Origin: Phoronis australis
Lineage: Eukaryota > Phoronida > Phoronidae
Direction: 5' to 3'
Assembly (NCBI GenBank): GCA_002633005.1
Contig: NMRA01000323.1
Coordinates: 443,997 to 507,996 of the forward strand
Length of the DNA: 64,000 bases
Shown: piece by piece, positions 22,721 to 33,500 of the stretch
How the letters are laid out: every line of letters begins with the position of its first letter
Numbering within the stretch: position 1 is the stretch's first letter
Notes under the pieces: generated by a model
Database searches by the model: none
The model's input: the letters and a program-made list of their open reading frames with translations, nothing else
What the model was told of the DNA's origin: nothing
Program-made: the position numbers and the translations under genes

Positions 22721-23639
22721 GTTAGGAATTGTTTTTGAAATTTTAAACTTCTGAAAAATACAACTTCAATGATTTTTATGAAATAAATTAAAAGTTGCAT
22801 AAAAACAAAAACAAAATGATTGTTGGTGACATTTTTTGATGCTGTAGATAATTAGTCTAATTAAAAGCAATGTTATGCAATTTTACTGACTAGTGTATAA
22901 TTAATCAAACATATTGGTTGTTTACCAAAATTTGTAACCTCCTAGGAGTTCATGGGAAGTGATTCACCACATGTCTGTTACCAGTTGTGGGATGTTTATA
23001 ATAACAATTGTGCCTTGTTTTGCAAGTTGTGTAACTTAAAGTCTTTGAAAACCTGTCAACTTTGGGATGAGGCATTTCCGACAACAACAATAATCTGTTA
23101 TTTGTCTATCGGAATTACTCAACTCTTGATTGTCCTGTGCCATAATTGGTAATGACTTGGGTTCATTGCTGGAGTCCAGCAGATTGATTCACAGAATTGT
23201 TTTTGGAACTAGATGTAGCACTTTGGAGGAAGTTTGTGGGTTTTCATGTTTTGAATTATATCGCCCACCTTTCTTGTGTTCAGTATAAATATTCTGTTAG
23301 CTACTCTAGAATTCATATTGCTTGGAGAGAGGCTGCTGCTTGCTTCAAAAATATCACAGATACCCAGCGTTGGTAAGAGACAACTTTGTTTCTTGATGTT
23401 TTACTATAAACTTTGACTTTAGAAACAACTATTCTCAGTTCTTTGATTATTTGATTAACTCATAGAAAGTGTTATAATAGAAATTGTTGTAACTACAAGT
23501 TTCTGCTAACTATTGTTTGCCAAATTGTGAGTTGGTATAATATTACTAGATATGCAATTGTCTGTATTTTAGTATGATGTATTTGGTACTTCAATTTGTA
23601 TTAGATATTGTATTATCTTTATTAATTGTTTCAGGTTTA

Positions 23640-23775
23640 ACCGTATCTTGCCATATCTTGCCGTATCTTACCGTATCGTTTCGTATCGTAAGATAGTAGA
23701 TCGTATCGTATCTTATCGTATCGTTTCGTATCGTAAGATAGTAGATCGTTTCGTATCTTATCGTATCATATCATA
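23640..23775. repeat. CGTATCGTTT-type tandem repeat
   Basis: A low-complexity run of CGTATCTT/CGTATCGT words with a higher-order 45-bp unit (GTAAGATAGTAGA recurs at offset 45), followed at once by AATAAA. Confidence 0.9.
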
Positions 23776-24473
23776 AATAAAGTTTTATGAGCCAATGTTA
23801 CGGTATTATTATTATACGCGTGTAAACCGCTGGGTCAACAACAACAACAAGAGAGACATCTAATGTGCGTGTGACTGTACGCTACAATGACAATTCAGAA
23901 ACTACAACAGATTTCATCCTGAACATTTATATCGAACAAAAGTTGTTCACGTTACTGATGATTTGATAAGGTAGTACCTGTCTTTTCGCTAATTTTTACT
24001 AAAAATTCGTGGTAACAAGACCCAATCAATAGCAGGTTGTTAGTCAAAAATCAACTTATATACACTTTCTACTTTCAGAAAATGTATACTTTTACTGAGT
24101 TAAAAACTATTGTAGTTTAGCAGATATTTGGCTAAGTAGTCCGTTAACTCCATAAGGTCCTACATTAACTATAAATTTTCAGTGATTATTTTTAGACAAT
24201 GCAAGTACAGGTAGCTTAGGGTTTTGCAACCAGATTAAAGGTTATGATTCATTTCAATGCATGGCACGGCTTGATTTGAATTTTAGCAGCCTTATTCACC
24301 AACTAGAGCCCAGCAAGTTTAATGCAAAACAACAATTCTAGGCAAACTGTCCAAAGTAGCATTGTGGCCTTTGTGGGTAAAAAATGTAGAATCAAAGAGG
24401 GGGGCTGTTGTATTCTTGGAAGTGCTATTTGTTTGGCTTAATCATTTATAGTAAAAATCTGTGCCATTTGAGG

Positions 24474-24548
24474 AAAATTTTTTGAGTGTAAGAAATTTTT
24501 TGAGTGAGGGGAATTTTTGAGGGAGTGGAGTTTTTTGAGCGAAGGAAA
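24474..24548. repeat. Degenerate AATTTTTTGAGTGA tandem repeat
   Basis: Four imperfect units of about 18-25 bp, each ending in TTTTTGAG followed by a G/A-rich spacer. Confidence 0.75.
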
Positions 24549-24996
24549 TCCCCCTCTCCCTGTGCCATTATCTTCTGGTCAAGATGTCAAGGAGTCCCAT
24601 TTAAAAGAATAATTAGGCCAAGCCGAGATCACAAGTTAGCAGCCGCGAATGTTCCTGTTACATCAACCAATTAACTCCATTCTTTTATCACGTGTAATGG
24701 AGAATGCAAACTCGCTACGTTAAAAAATGAAATAAGGACTCCAACCCAACCATGAACCGAAACGACGATTTCAAAGAAAGCACTACATAAAGAAATGCAG
24801 TTTAAGCAATTGCCAAATTTTTGTTCATATGTTGATCCCAGGAAAAGCTGACTTCAACGACAGTAACACTTTATGGTTTTCCGCTTTTAAGAAACAGTAA
24901 AAACCCTTGGTAATTTAAACAGTGCCAGTAATCCCAAAAGAGGGGTGCCACTCACTTTTTGTTAAATGTTCTGCTTTTCCTTAAAAAATAATTTCA

Positions 24997-25221
24997 GGTG
25001 GTCTGAAACACATTGTAACAGACGTGCACAGGCCGCGCACGTGGGCCCCATTGCACTGATCACCTGGAACCAGTTTTATGCTTTATTAATAAATAGTTAA
25101 AACCGAGCTGAGGAGCTAGAAACCTGATTCAAGGTTTTGCCAGTGTTTCCCATCGGGACTCAAACCCACGACCTCGAGTAAAGAAAGCAGACACCCATCA
25201 CACTAGGCCACACTGCCTCCT
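24997..25221 (-). mobile_element. tRNA-derived SINE, copy 2
   Basis: On the minus strand the head reads GGAGGCAGTGTGGCCTAGTG (box A) and, about 40 bases on, GGGTTTGAGTCCC (box B). The rest aligns with 5049-5271, giving two members of one family here. It lies in the BTG 5' intron. Confidence 0.8.
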
Positions 25222-25983
25222 CTGCTATTCCGTGCCATAGGACTGATTAACAGGATACGAGACCAAGTGAAACTGCCCTCCATTGAGACTCAAAGAAATA
25301 CCTGATGGTGATGCATGGGGAAAAACCACACAGCTGACTTAATTTATGTAAAATGCAGAACAATAACAAATTAGAAAGTTTTCAACAACATACTCAAGCA
25401 TGAAAACTGAAAAAATTTTAATTATGACGTTTTTGCAAGGTTTTTATCCCATCAGTTCAGACTCATGCAAAACACTATCTTTACAGTTTTTACACCAATG
25501 ACGAATGACAGACATGGCCTACAAGGCAAAAGGACCCTGATAGTCGCCTCTTTAAATGTAAATACATGTATTTTCCAGGTCATTTCCTTGGGGGTAGTAA
25601 ACAGCAAGGAACAATAGGTTGGTTGAGGTTCAACTTACCTGACGTTTCGGTTTGTCCGCTTTTGTGGTAAAGCAATTCAGTTTTTTAGTTCAAGTGTACC
25701 CAAGTACACAGTTGAAGTTAGTTAACTGAGTTGAATTTTATGCAATCGAGTCAAGTCTCCTAATGAGACCACGCAGTACAGCGTACCTATGAATCAGTAT
25801 CGACTGAATAACAAGTTTTACTCACCACTATAATGACTCAACACCGACCGAGATTTCGGTACGCTGAGAATGGAATTTCCTTTGTTTGGTTTGGACGACT
25901 AACAATTTTTTAAGAAACACCACAAAACATAGGTGGATATGTGAAAATGTTAAAACTCTGTGAAGTCCTTCATACTTACATAC

Positions 25984-26160
25984 CTTTTAGACGATCTTTC
26001 GGAGAACGCTTATGCACTGGTAAGGCGAAAAATGAAAGATTTTCAACCAGAAACTGTAACCAAGCATTAGCAAAATAAACGGAGTCACTCTTCGCTTCGA
26101 GCAGGATGACGTCATGGCCAATCAAATTCTCTATGATCGGGTAATCTGACCAATCGTGTA
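25984..26160 (-). promoter_or_regulatory. Candidate BTG first exon and promoter with CRE and two CCAAT boxes
   Basis: A strong donor (AAAAG|GTATGTAAG, exon end 25984) lies 3.7 kb upstream of the BTG acceptor at 22287. Just above it are a consensus CRE TGACGTCA at 26107-26114 and CCAAT boxes at 26118-26122 and 26150-26154. No TATA box is clear. The assignment to BTG rests on strand, position and the absence of another gene; a transcript would settle it. Alternative donors exist near 25635 and 25820. Confidence 0.4.
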
Positions 26161-27644
26161 ACGTATTGACATCGTGTGCTGTCCTGTCATTGTTTTGACC
26201 TGCAAAGAAACGCGGGAAACTTGAAGAACCATAATGTTGTCAACATTGAGGATAGTTCACTTAGCGGCCGCACTCTCCATTAGTCACTGCGTGACACGCT
26301 GCACACGTCTGTGTAGGCCTACAGCTAGGCGTTTTGCGAACCATTGGCCTCTAATTATGCCACTGGAGTTTGAGCCGCAAAAATATTATTTTTGTCCAAT
26401 ACGGGAACATGTCACTCACATTCTGACGTCATTGTTTAGGCCTAATTCACGATTTCACGAAAAATTTTCACAACTTTCACTACTATTACAAATGAAGGTA
26501 ATGTTCGTTCTATGACAATTTTTGAAAACATAAAAACCACTGGAAAATGGTAATTGTGCCTCCTGAAAATTTAAATAATTTTTCATTTTTTACTTTATTA
26601 TCTTAACGCAATTTTTTTAATTCGACGGCGGACGGGGTCTTTTTAACCATTTTCTCCGAATTTGGGATAACTGTTCCCCGACACGGGTATCTCTGTAGAG
26701 GCTCGCAAAAAAAACTTTTGGGCACGGCCTTTGTTGTCGCGGCTTAGACCAACCCATGTGTGCCCTTCCGTAGACTAGTTTCTAATTGCGAGAAAATCAA
26801 GAACTCGAAAGACTTCGTGAGATATCGCCGTTTATAATAAGCGGAGCATGGGGTCACTAATGCGTCATTAATGCCAACACAAAATAACAGTTACCGTACT
26901 CCAGTCGATCCCGCGGGGAACAAGCAGCAAAACAGACTGCACCGGCACATCACTTGAAAATGCATATACTGAAGACTGAGAGAGACCACTAGAGAAATCA
27001 AAACAGTTGGAGCTAAAATGAACCAATGTTTCTAATCAAATCAAATAGCGCTCAGCGTGATTCAACCGTTGCATAACCTCCTGTGGTCACATTTCAGATT
27101 ACTCTGGTGTTTAGGAGGGCTATGCATGGGGGATACTGCTTGATTTTTGAATCTGTTCTAAGTGAAAAATTGCCAGCCATTGACCCCTGGACCCCGCACT
27201 TTTTTCTCAGCCATGGCTTCAACCTTTACTCATCAGGAGGCCTACTGGCAAACTGGAAGTTGAAGTTTAGCACTGAGAAAGTTCAGGTACACTGCAGACA
27301 GTTTTATTTGCAAAAATAATCTGACTGGTCAACACCCAGCCCACCCGATTTCTGTAATGTGTAGAGTTTTTGGCAATGATCTAAATGTACTGTCTTTCAG
27401 CTCGTAGTGGACGCATACCAATGGTGCCTTTGGTGTGAAAACTGCTGATTTTGTGTATTTTTGTTCGTTTTTTAAGTAGCTGGCTGCACGTCGGGCCGGT
27501 AAGTAGTCATGACTTTGGAATGAGTTTTAATACACCTTTTGCACGGTTTTCGAAGTCTTTATTTTAAGGTTCTGCACATCCTGTGGAACAGACTGTTGGA
27601 GCTGACAAGTCCTAGTTTCAAGCCCAAAATCAGCAAAAATTTAC
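26161..27644. other. No gene recognised
   Basis: Short ORFs only, none with a recognisable family. Contains TAGGCCTA-type words. Confidence 0.5.
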
Positions 27645-29046
27645 AGGAGAATGCCACTTGATGTGATTGCTTTTTTACCGTCTTAATCGATCTATTTCCA
27701 CATCACCTCGTATACGGTCGATATCACCTCGCCGAGGTGTCACGTTTACCTGCAGACAAGAACGCAGAGGACGTAAATGGTTCCTCTGCAGAGTGAGTGC
27801 CGCTATGTTGTGGTGTATTGTTCCCGCTTGTGTGAACCATGAAGCTGCGTTGAAAGAGGTTATATCGTTTTTTCGATTTCATCAAGAACCCGAAATGTTT
27901 CGGAAGTGGCGCGCGGCAGTGAAGAATGAAAAGCACGCTGTTGATACCTGAAGTACGAGTCCGTGAAATATCTCCGAGTGTGTGGCCGGCATTGTTCTGT
28001 TTCAAAGTGAATTATTCTCAACGTAACCAATGCTTATATAAAACTGAACAAAGTATCAAAGTCTGTCTCATTGGAAACAATTTGAAGTATCTTCGGAGTG
28101 TTCGTGAGTGCAAATGTTTCGAGAAACCAACAATGAACTACGTACGTTACCGGCTCCAGATACAAAAGAAACGTAATATTGACCGGCTACCCGCGCCGTC
28201 GTGAGCGCATGCTAATCCAGTGTTTGTTGACAGAAAGCTGTTGTAAAACAACAACTCGATTTTACATTCTATACTCAGATGTTAGGGGAATCTTTATGTG
28301 CATTATTCGAATGATTGTTATTGTACAACCTTTCGCCCAGACACTGAGTTCTGTGGAAGCCGGAACCTCGGAGTTCGCGGCCCCCGACGAGTAAGTAGAT
28401 TTGCAGTTTCGCGGCCAATTCTCTTAAATGTTCACATGCACATTGTTTTTTTTGGCTTACTAATTTAGTCTTTTCGTGACTGGAAATTTAGTTTTCAATT
28501 TTGACAGGCGACTAATCCGGCTGGTTTATGTTCGTGATGTCTCCATTCCCGGCCGGCGATCAGGCTTGATCGCCCGGGGGCCGAGCCACTGAGTTATAAC
28601 GAGCGTTTTGTGCGTTTAGAACTGAAAATTTTCGTAAGTCTATAATCACGGCTAGGCTCTCATGTTTGTATTTTCTTTATTATCACTGAGATCCAATAAC
28701 TTACCGCGGCTGACTATCTGAGGCCTACCCAACTGGAATTGTGGACTACGGAACGTTCAATTTTTCTTTAAATCCGTAACAGCAAAATAAAACCACTCGT
28801 TTGTTTAAAACTCAATGTAGTTGTAAGGGTTTTGCATCGAATTTTGATGCTTTATTGGTGTAAAGCGATATAAAGTCAAGCGATAAGCTGACACCTGTAA
28901 GCCGCGTCTTGTGAACTGCTGAGCAGACTGTGTGTTAGATTCTGTGACGTCATCGTGTCAGGTAAAACAGTTGAACTTCTTGTTATCGAGTGGAACTACT
29001 CGATCTAAACTGATACAAAATACATTGTTTTTGGTGGCATTCTCAT
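27645..29046 (+). mobile_element. THAP-bearing DNA transposon relic (Kolobok-like), copy 1
   Basis: 1402 bp. Left end AGGAGAATGCCAC, right end GTGGCATTCTCAT (inverse with two changes), flanked by TTAC and TTAG, each one change from TTAA. It matches 32485-34546 at both ends and through much of the interior. It carries a THAP-like reading frame near its 5' end but no full transposase. Kolobok elements are known for TTAA duplications and a THAP domain in the transposase, which fits. Confidence 0.75.
27805..28006 (+). pseudogene. THAP zinc-finger fragment of transposase, frameshifted
   Basis: The frame from 27805 gives MLWCIVPACVNHEA, then ISFFRF and FRKWRAAVKNEKHAV, stopping at 27951. The first cysteine pair (C-x4-C) and the conserved W are there. 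In the next frame, from about 27953, KYESVKYLRVCGRH supplies the closing C-x2-H pair, so a single indel splits an otherwise recognisable C2CH THAP domain. Confidence 0.75.
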
Positions 29047-29990
29047 TTAGTACCGCCTCAGTACATACTCGAGATTTCCTCATCAGGGCTTACACATGTT
29101 ACATGCAAATGTGGCCCTAATTATGGATATAGGTGCATGTCAGCCCTAAAACATGTATAAAAGAGCACATATGCTGTATACTGCAGAAATTTATGTGGTA
29201 ACTGGATTGAAAATGGCGATAATCCAACGAAAGGCGTTTCTGTTAGGAAAACGGCATCAGTCCTGATAAATTTAACTAGCTGACTATATTATCGAGGAAC
29301 AATCAATAAAAATCAAGGGGATCACTAGTTTTAGGCTATAATAACTCCTATAAAACTGCAATAATGTAAACTTTTAGCATCATACCAAGCCAAGGGATTT
29401 AAAAACAGAACAGAGCTATCACCCTACCGTCTTACTGTATTCACATACAATAAACTACAAAGCATTCATCAATCGGAATATGAGTAGAGCCATAAAAACA
29501 TTATAATTTTAGGTTTAAGTTTAAAACCAAATAAAAGGAACTGCAGCATGAAAGTTAAGCTAATTCCAAAGAAAAGGGTAGAACACAGACCCACCTGGCT
29601 GTCTATCAAGATTCGCGGCAGACCATAAACACAAGTGCATTACTGGAAATGGGCAACCCATTTCGCACGGCTTCCCAGCACCCGATTTCGTTTCCAAGAG
29701 ATGCCACTCAAGTACATGTAGGAATATTTCACAAATAACAGCCCAGTTCGTGTTTACGACTTGTCATTCTTTCTAAGTTTAGTGACAGTCAAGTTCAGAG
29801 TGTATGTCAATCAATGTTTTGAGTGAACTACAAGACATGGAAAAATTAAACATCAAAATTCTACATTAATTTTAGGTGGATGTCATGCTGAAAGAACATT
29901 AGTCGGGAAAAGGTTGATTTGTGTTAAAATTTTTCTTTCTACAAAATGAAGCAGGCACGTAGAGTTTCAGTGCGAAGAGAATTGCAATTA
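29047..29990. other. No gene recognised
   Basis: AT-rich spacer without a supported ORF or RNA. Confidence 0.5.
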
Positions 29991-30338
29991 CAGACCTGCC
30001 AAGGGGGTATAACAACTTTGCTGGAGGTTGGTTGAAATTTTGCTTGAGATTGGACAAATTTGCTCAAATTTTGGTTGAAGTTCCTGGCGATATCTTCGCT
30101 AACTGTCAAACTTTATATATCCTAAAATATAAGACTTAACTAGTCATAGTAAATTAATAAATAAAACATTTTCAAATTATTTCATGAAAACGATATTACA
30201 TCGTAGAAAACTAGGTTTTTGAAAATTTACGACCAAAAAATTCATTTTACGTGAGATAGCTTAAGGCTCGCGTGAGTGCGTGAGGCAGTGGCAAAATGCG
30301 TGAGACTCACGCGAGATGCGTAAGACTTGGCAGGTCTG
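29991..30338. mobile_element. 348-bp inverted-repeat element with target duplication CAATTA
   Basis: Perfect 13-bp ends CAGACCTGCCAAG / CTTGGCAGGTCTG, with CAATTA on both sides (29985-29990 and 30339-30344). The right part is full of GCGTGAG and CTCACGC words that can fold. No coding capacity. The ends look hAT-like, but a 6-bp duplication is shorter than the usual 8. Confidence 0.85.
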
Positions 30339-30378
30339 CAATTATGTTATAAGTAGCATTTAATTACTTTTTTCGAAT

Positions 30379-30384
30379 TTTATT
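30379..30384 (-). terminator. Polyadenylation signal AATAAA for the four-pass membrane protein gene
   Basis: AATAAA on the minus strand about 215 bp past the stop codon at 30599. Confidence 0.5.
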
Positions 30385-30535
30385 TCCATGAACGAACGAA
30401 TAACACTTAGCCTTAAGAGTTGTAAAAATTGTGCGAAATCGACGGAAACAAGGATACTGAACATTCACTAAACGACCAAAAACACGAATTTACCAAAATT
30501 CAAGAAAAAATCAATTATGAAAAAATCGCGTATGC

Positions 30536-30580
30536 ACAACAACAACAACAACAACAACAACAATGACAACAACAACAACA
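30536..30580. repeat. (CAA)n microsatellite in a 3' UTR
   Basis: Nearly pure CAA run (TTG on the transcribed strand), 18 bp after the stop codon at 30599. Confidence 0.95.
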
Positions 30581-30598
30581 GTTATATAGACAATGCAA

Positions 30599-33500
30599 CT
30601 ACAAAGCAGATTCTTTATCGAAACGAGTATGCGCAGAATGGGTTTCTGGCAAGTCGTTTTCACTGTCAGCCGGAGTGACTCCGAGAGAAGTGGCTTGCTG
30701 TGTAAATTGTTCGACAGACATTCCTGGCTTTGCGCGGCTAGACGATTCTTGCAGCAAGCTAGCCACGCGCACCTTGCCGGCATCATGAGAGGATACTTCC
30801 GGTGGTGGCTCTTCCCATGGTCGCCGTGCGCTTTCGGAGGATTTATATGTCGAAGCTTCGACGATATTCTTCGGTTCCCCAAACATGCTCCACAGTGTTC
30901 CGACATAGCTTGATATCTCTGAGGATTTAGTGTCACTTGCTACTCCAATATCTCCACTCCTTTCTGGCGCAGTTTCTGAGCTGATGTTTGAAAATTCAGT
31001 CGTGGCATAAGCAGAGGTTGTCGGTAATGTGTCCAAACTGGTTTCAACATATCCGCTGTATTCGATGGTGGACGAAATTGTTGGCTTTTCTGATACCGAC
31101 GCTTCTCCTTCTGTCAACGGTTGAACACCGGACAAGGATTGTTTCATCTTTGACATAACTTGTAGCTGCTTGGGCGAAGGAACACGATACTTTTCTGATT
31201 TTACAACTTTCGACTTGACAAACGTGGACTTTGGCTCATGGTGTTCACCACGACGACGTTCAGTAATTTTGCCCATTGCTGGTCTAACCCATTCGTGACT
31301 TGTCATGACTCGAGTCGCTCTTCTAGTTCCTATTTGTGTCTTCGCCTCCTGCAAATTTTGAAAAGCGATCTCCCCCTCTGGAGCTTGAAACAATGAAATT
31401 GGGGTCCCATCTTTGAAATATCTAACTTTATCAATGTCAGTCCCCTCCTGTTCATGATAGTTCATCTCCAGTTGGCTTGAATCGAACTTCTTTTCTCTAG
31501 TTTTGTACTGAGCCTCTGCCTTCACGAACGGATTTCCCCCAGTTTTCCAACAAACAAATACGGACGCCGCGGACAGCAGGGTTTCCGCAACGCACATGCC
31601 AGTCATAGCATAGATTGAAGTTGCAACTGCTTGTCGCTCCTAAAAACACAAAATTTACATTAGATTTAAATCTAAAAGATACGCAGAAAACATCAGTTCT
31701 GCTGCTATGAATTTTTGTTGACCGCAAAATTTCTTTCGCACAGAAACAACAGAACTCAAGGCCGTGTGACAAACACGATTAAAAATCATTCTGCAAGGTA
31801 AACAAATGAAGCGTCAATTTTCAAAAAGTATTTCACAGACTCTACACAATTAAAAGTTACCTCCACAGAAAAATTCGTATACGTAATTCCTCCACTGGTT
31901 GTCAACCCTAAGACCAGGGTGATACCCATCCCACAGGTGGCGACAAAGCAGCAAAACAAGGAGACGAACATCAAGCAGATTCCCCAACATGGTGTCTGGT
32001 ACTTTGAGGCACCACCACCAAGAAGACCGACCGTGGCAAACTAATGTAAGCGAAAATCATTGTCAAAATAATTCAAAATAGATGTCAGTCGTATATGTAC
32101 ACACGCTTGTCTAAGTATCGACAAAACTACAATTAATGCAACGACTCCTATTAATTGGATGTTAACGAAGTTACGAGGTGCCAAGCCTTAGATATGAGTG
32201 CTTAAGATCTATGCGAAAATACCAAAAAGTTCATTTGACCATGTTACGCATCATCGAGCACTCAAATTTGTCTCAAAGTTGATAAGCAAGACTGACACTT
32301 AAATAAAACAAAGAGGTTCTGAAACGATAAGGATGACTATCGGTGCTTCGACAAAAACTAATGAGTGTTAATTTATAAGAAAACACTGAAATTCAGCAAA
32401 ACACATACATGTAATAGGATAATAATAAGTTCAAGGAAAATGTTTTATCATGCATCAATAGTCAGATGACTTAATTATATTTAAAGGAGAGTGCCACCCG
32501 ATTTAATTAGTCATTTTTACCGTCTTAATCGGTGTATATCCACATCATCTCGTACACGGTCGATCTTACCTCCCCGAGAGGTGTCGCGTTAAGCTGTGAG
32601 GAATTAAAGGTGAGAAACGACGCAGAGACGTCAGTGGTTCTGCAGAGTGAGTGCCGCTATGGTGTGGTGTATCGTTCCCGCTTGTGCGAACAATGAAGCT
32701 GCGAGGAAAGCGGGTATATCGTTTTTTCGATTTCCTCGAGAGCCCATAATTCTTCGGAAGTGGCTCGCGGTGAAGAATGAAAAGTACGCCGTTAATATCA
32801 AGTATGAGGCCGTGAAACTTCACCGTGTCTGTCGATCAATGGCCTGCAGTCGTCGGGTCGGTTGTTGATCAATTTTTGATTATGGAGAAATTGTAATTAG
32901 CAATGAAAACATAAACAATTACAATTAATTCAAGGCATGAGAACATAACGTTTTATATAATCTGTTTGATGACTGACTCGTACGTCAGGCTTATGTTTGG
33001 TCCGATTTGGGTGTATGATGCTTTCGGCACTTCTTTTTCTCAGCCTTAAAAACGTCATAAGCACAGCTCTGTTCAGATGCGGTGCAAAATCAGGCTTGTC
33101 CGTGAGACACATTTGCTCTTCTCCAAGAAGGCGCGTTTCACTTGCGGAATTTCGGGGCAGCAAACGCAAGCGTCAGTCGTTTACATTATCGTGCACTTAG
33201 CTCACTGACACCATGATACGTCATTCAAACGGTTTTCGGAACTATCCGTTAGTTCCGTTGTCTGTACACGTTCAGGGAGCCTCTCTAATATTTTTTGATC
33301 AGTGTATTCGGTCTCGAACTGATAGCCCGTGAAACAGAACGATCGACCTGAGAAGTCTTCGTCGGATGAGCACTTGTCTAAGTCAGGATTGCGAATTGTC
33401 CCGTTGACGTTTGTTATTGTTAGTTCTGTTTCAAAATGAATTATTCTCACCCTAACACATGCTTATATAAAACTGAAACAAAGTCTGTCTCATTAGATAC

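Noticed and set aside
22952-23152. 66-residue ORF in the BTG upstream region
   Set aside because: Cys-rich by chance composition; no motif, partner exon or homologue recognised.
22919-23830. Solo LTR
   Set aside because: AATAAA near the end is suggestive, but I could not find matching termini or a flanking duplication.
27667-28394. THAP-like ORFs taken as host THAP genes
   Set aside because: They lie inside elements with inverted ends and TTAA-like flanks, occur twice, and are truncated or frameshifted.
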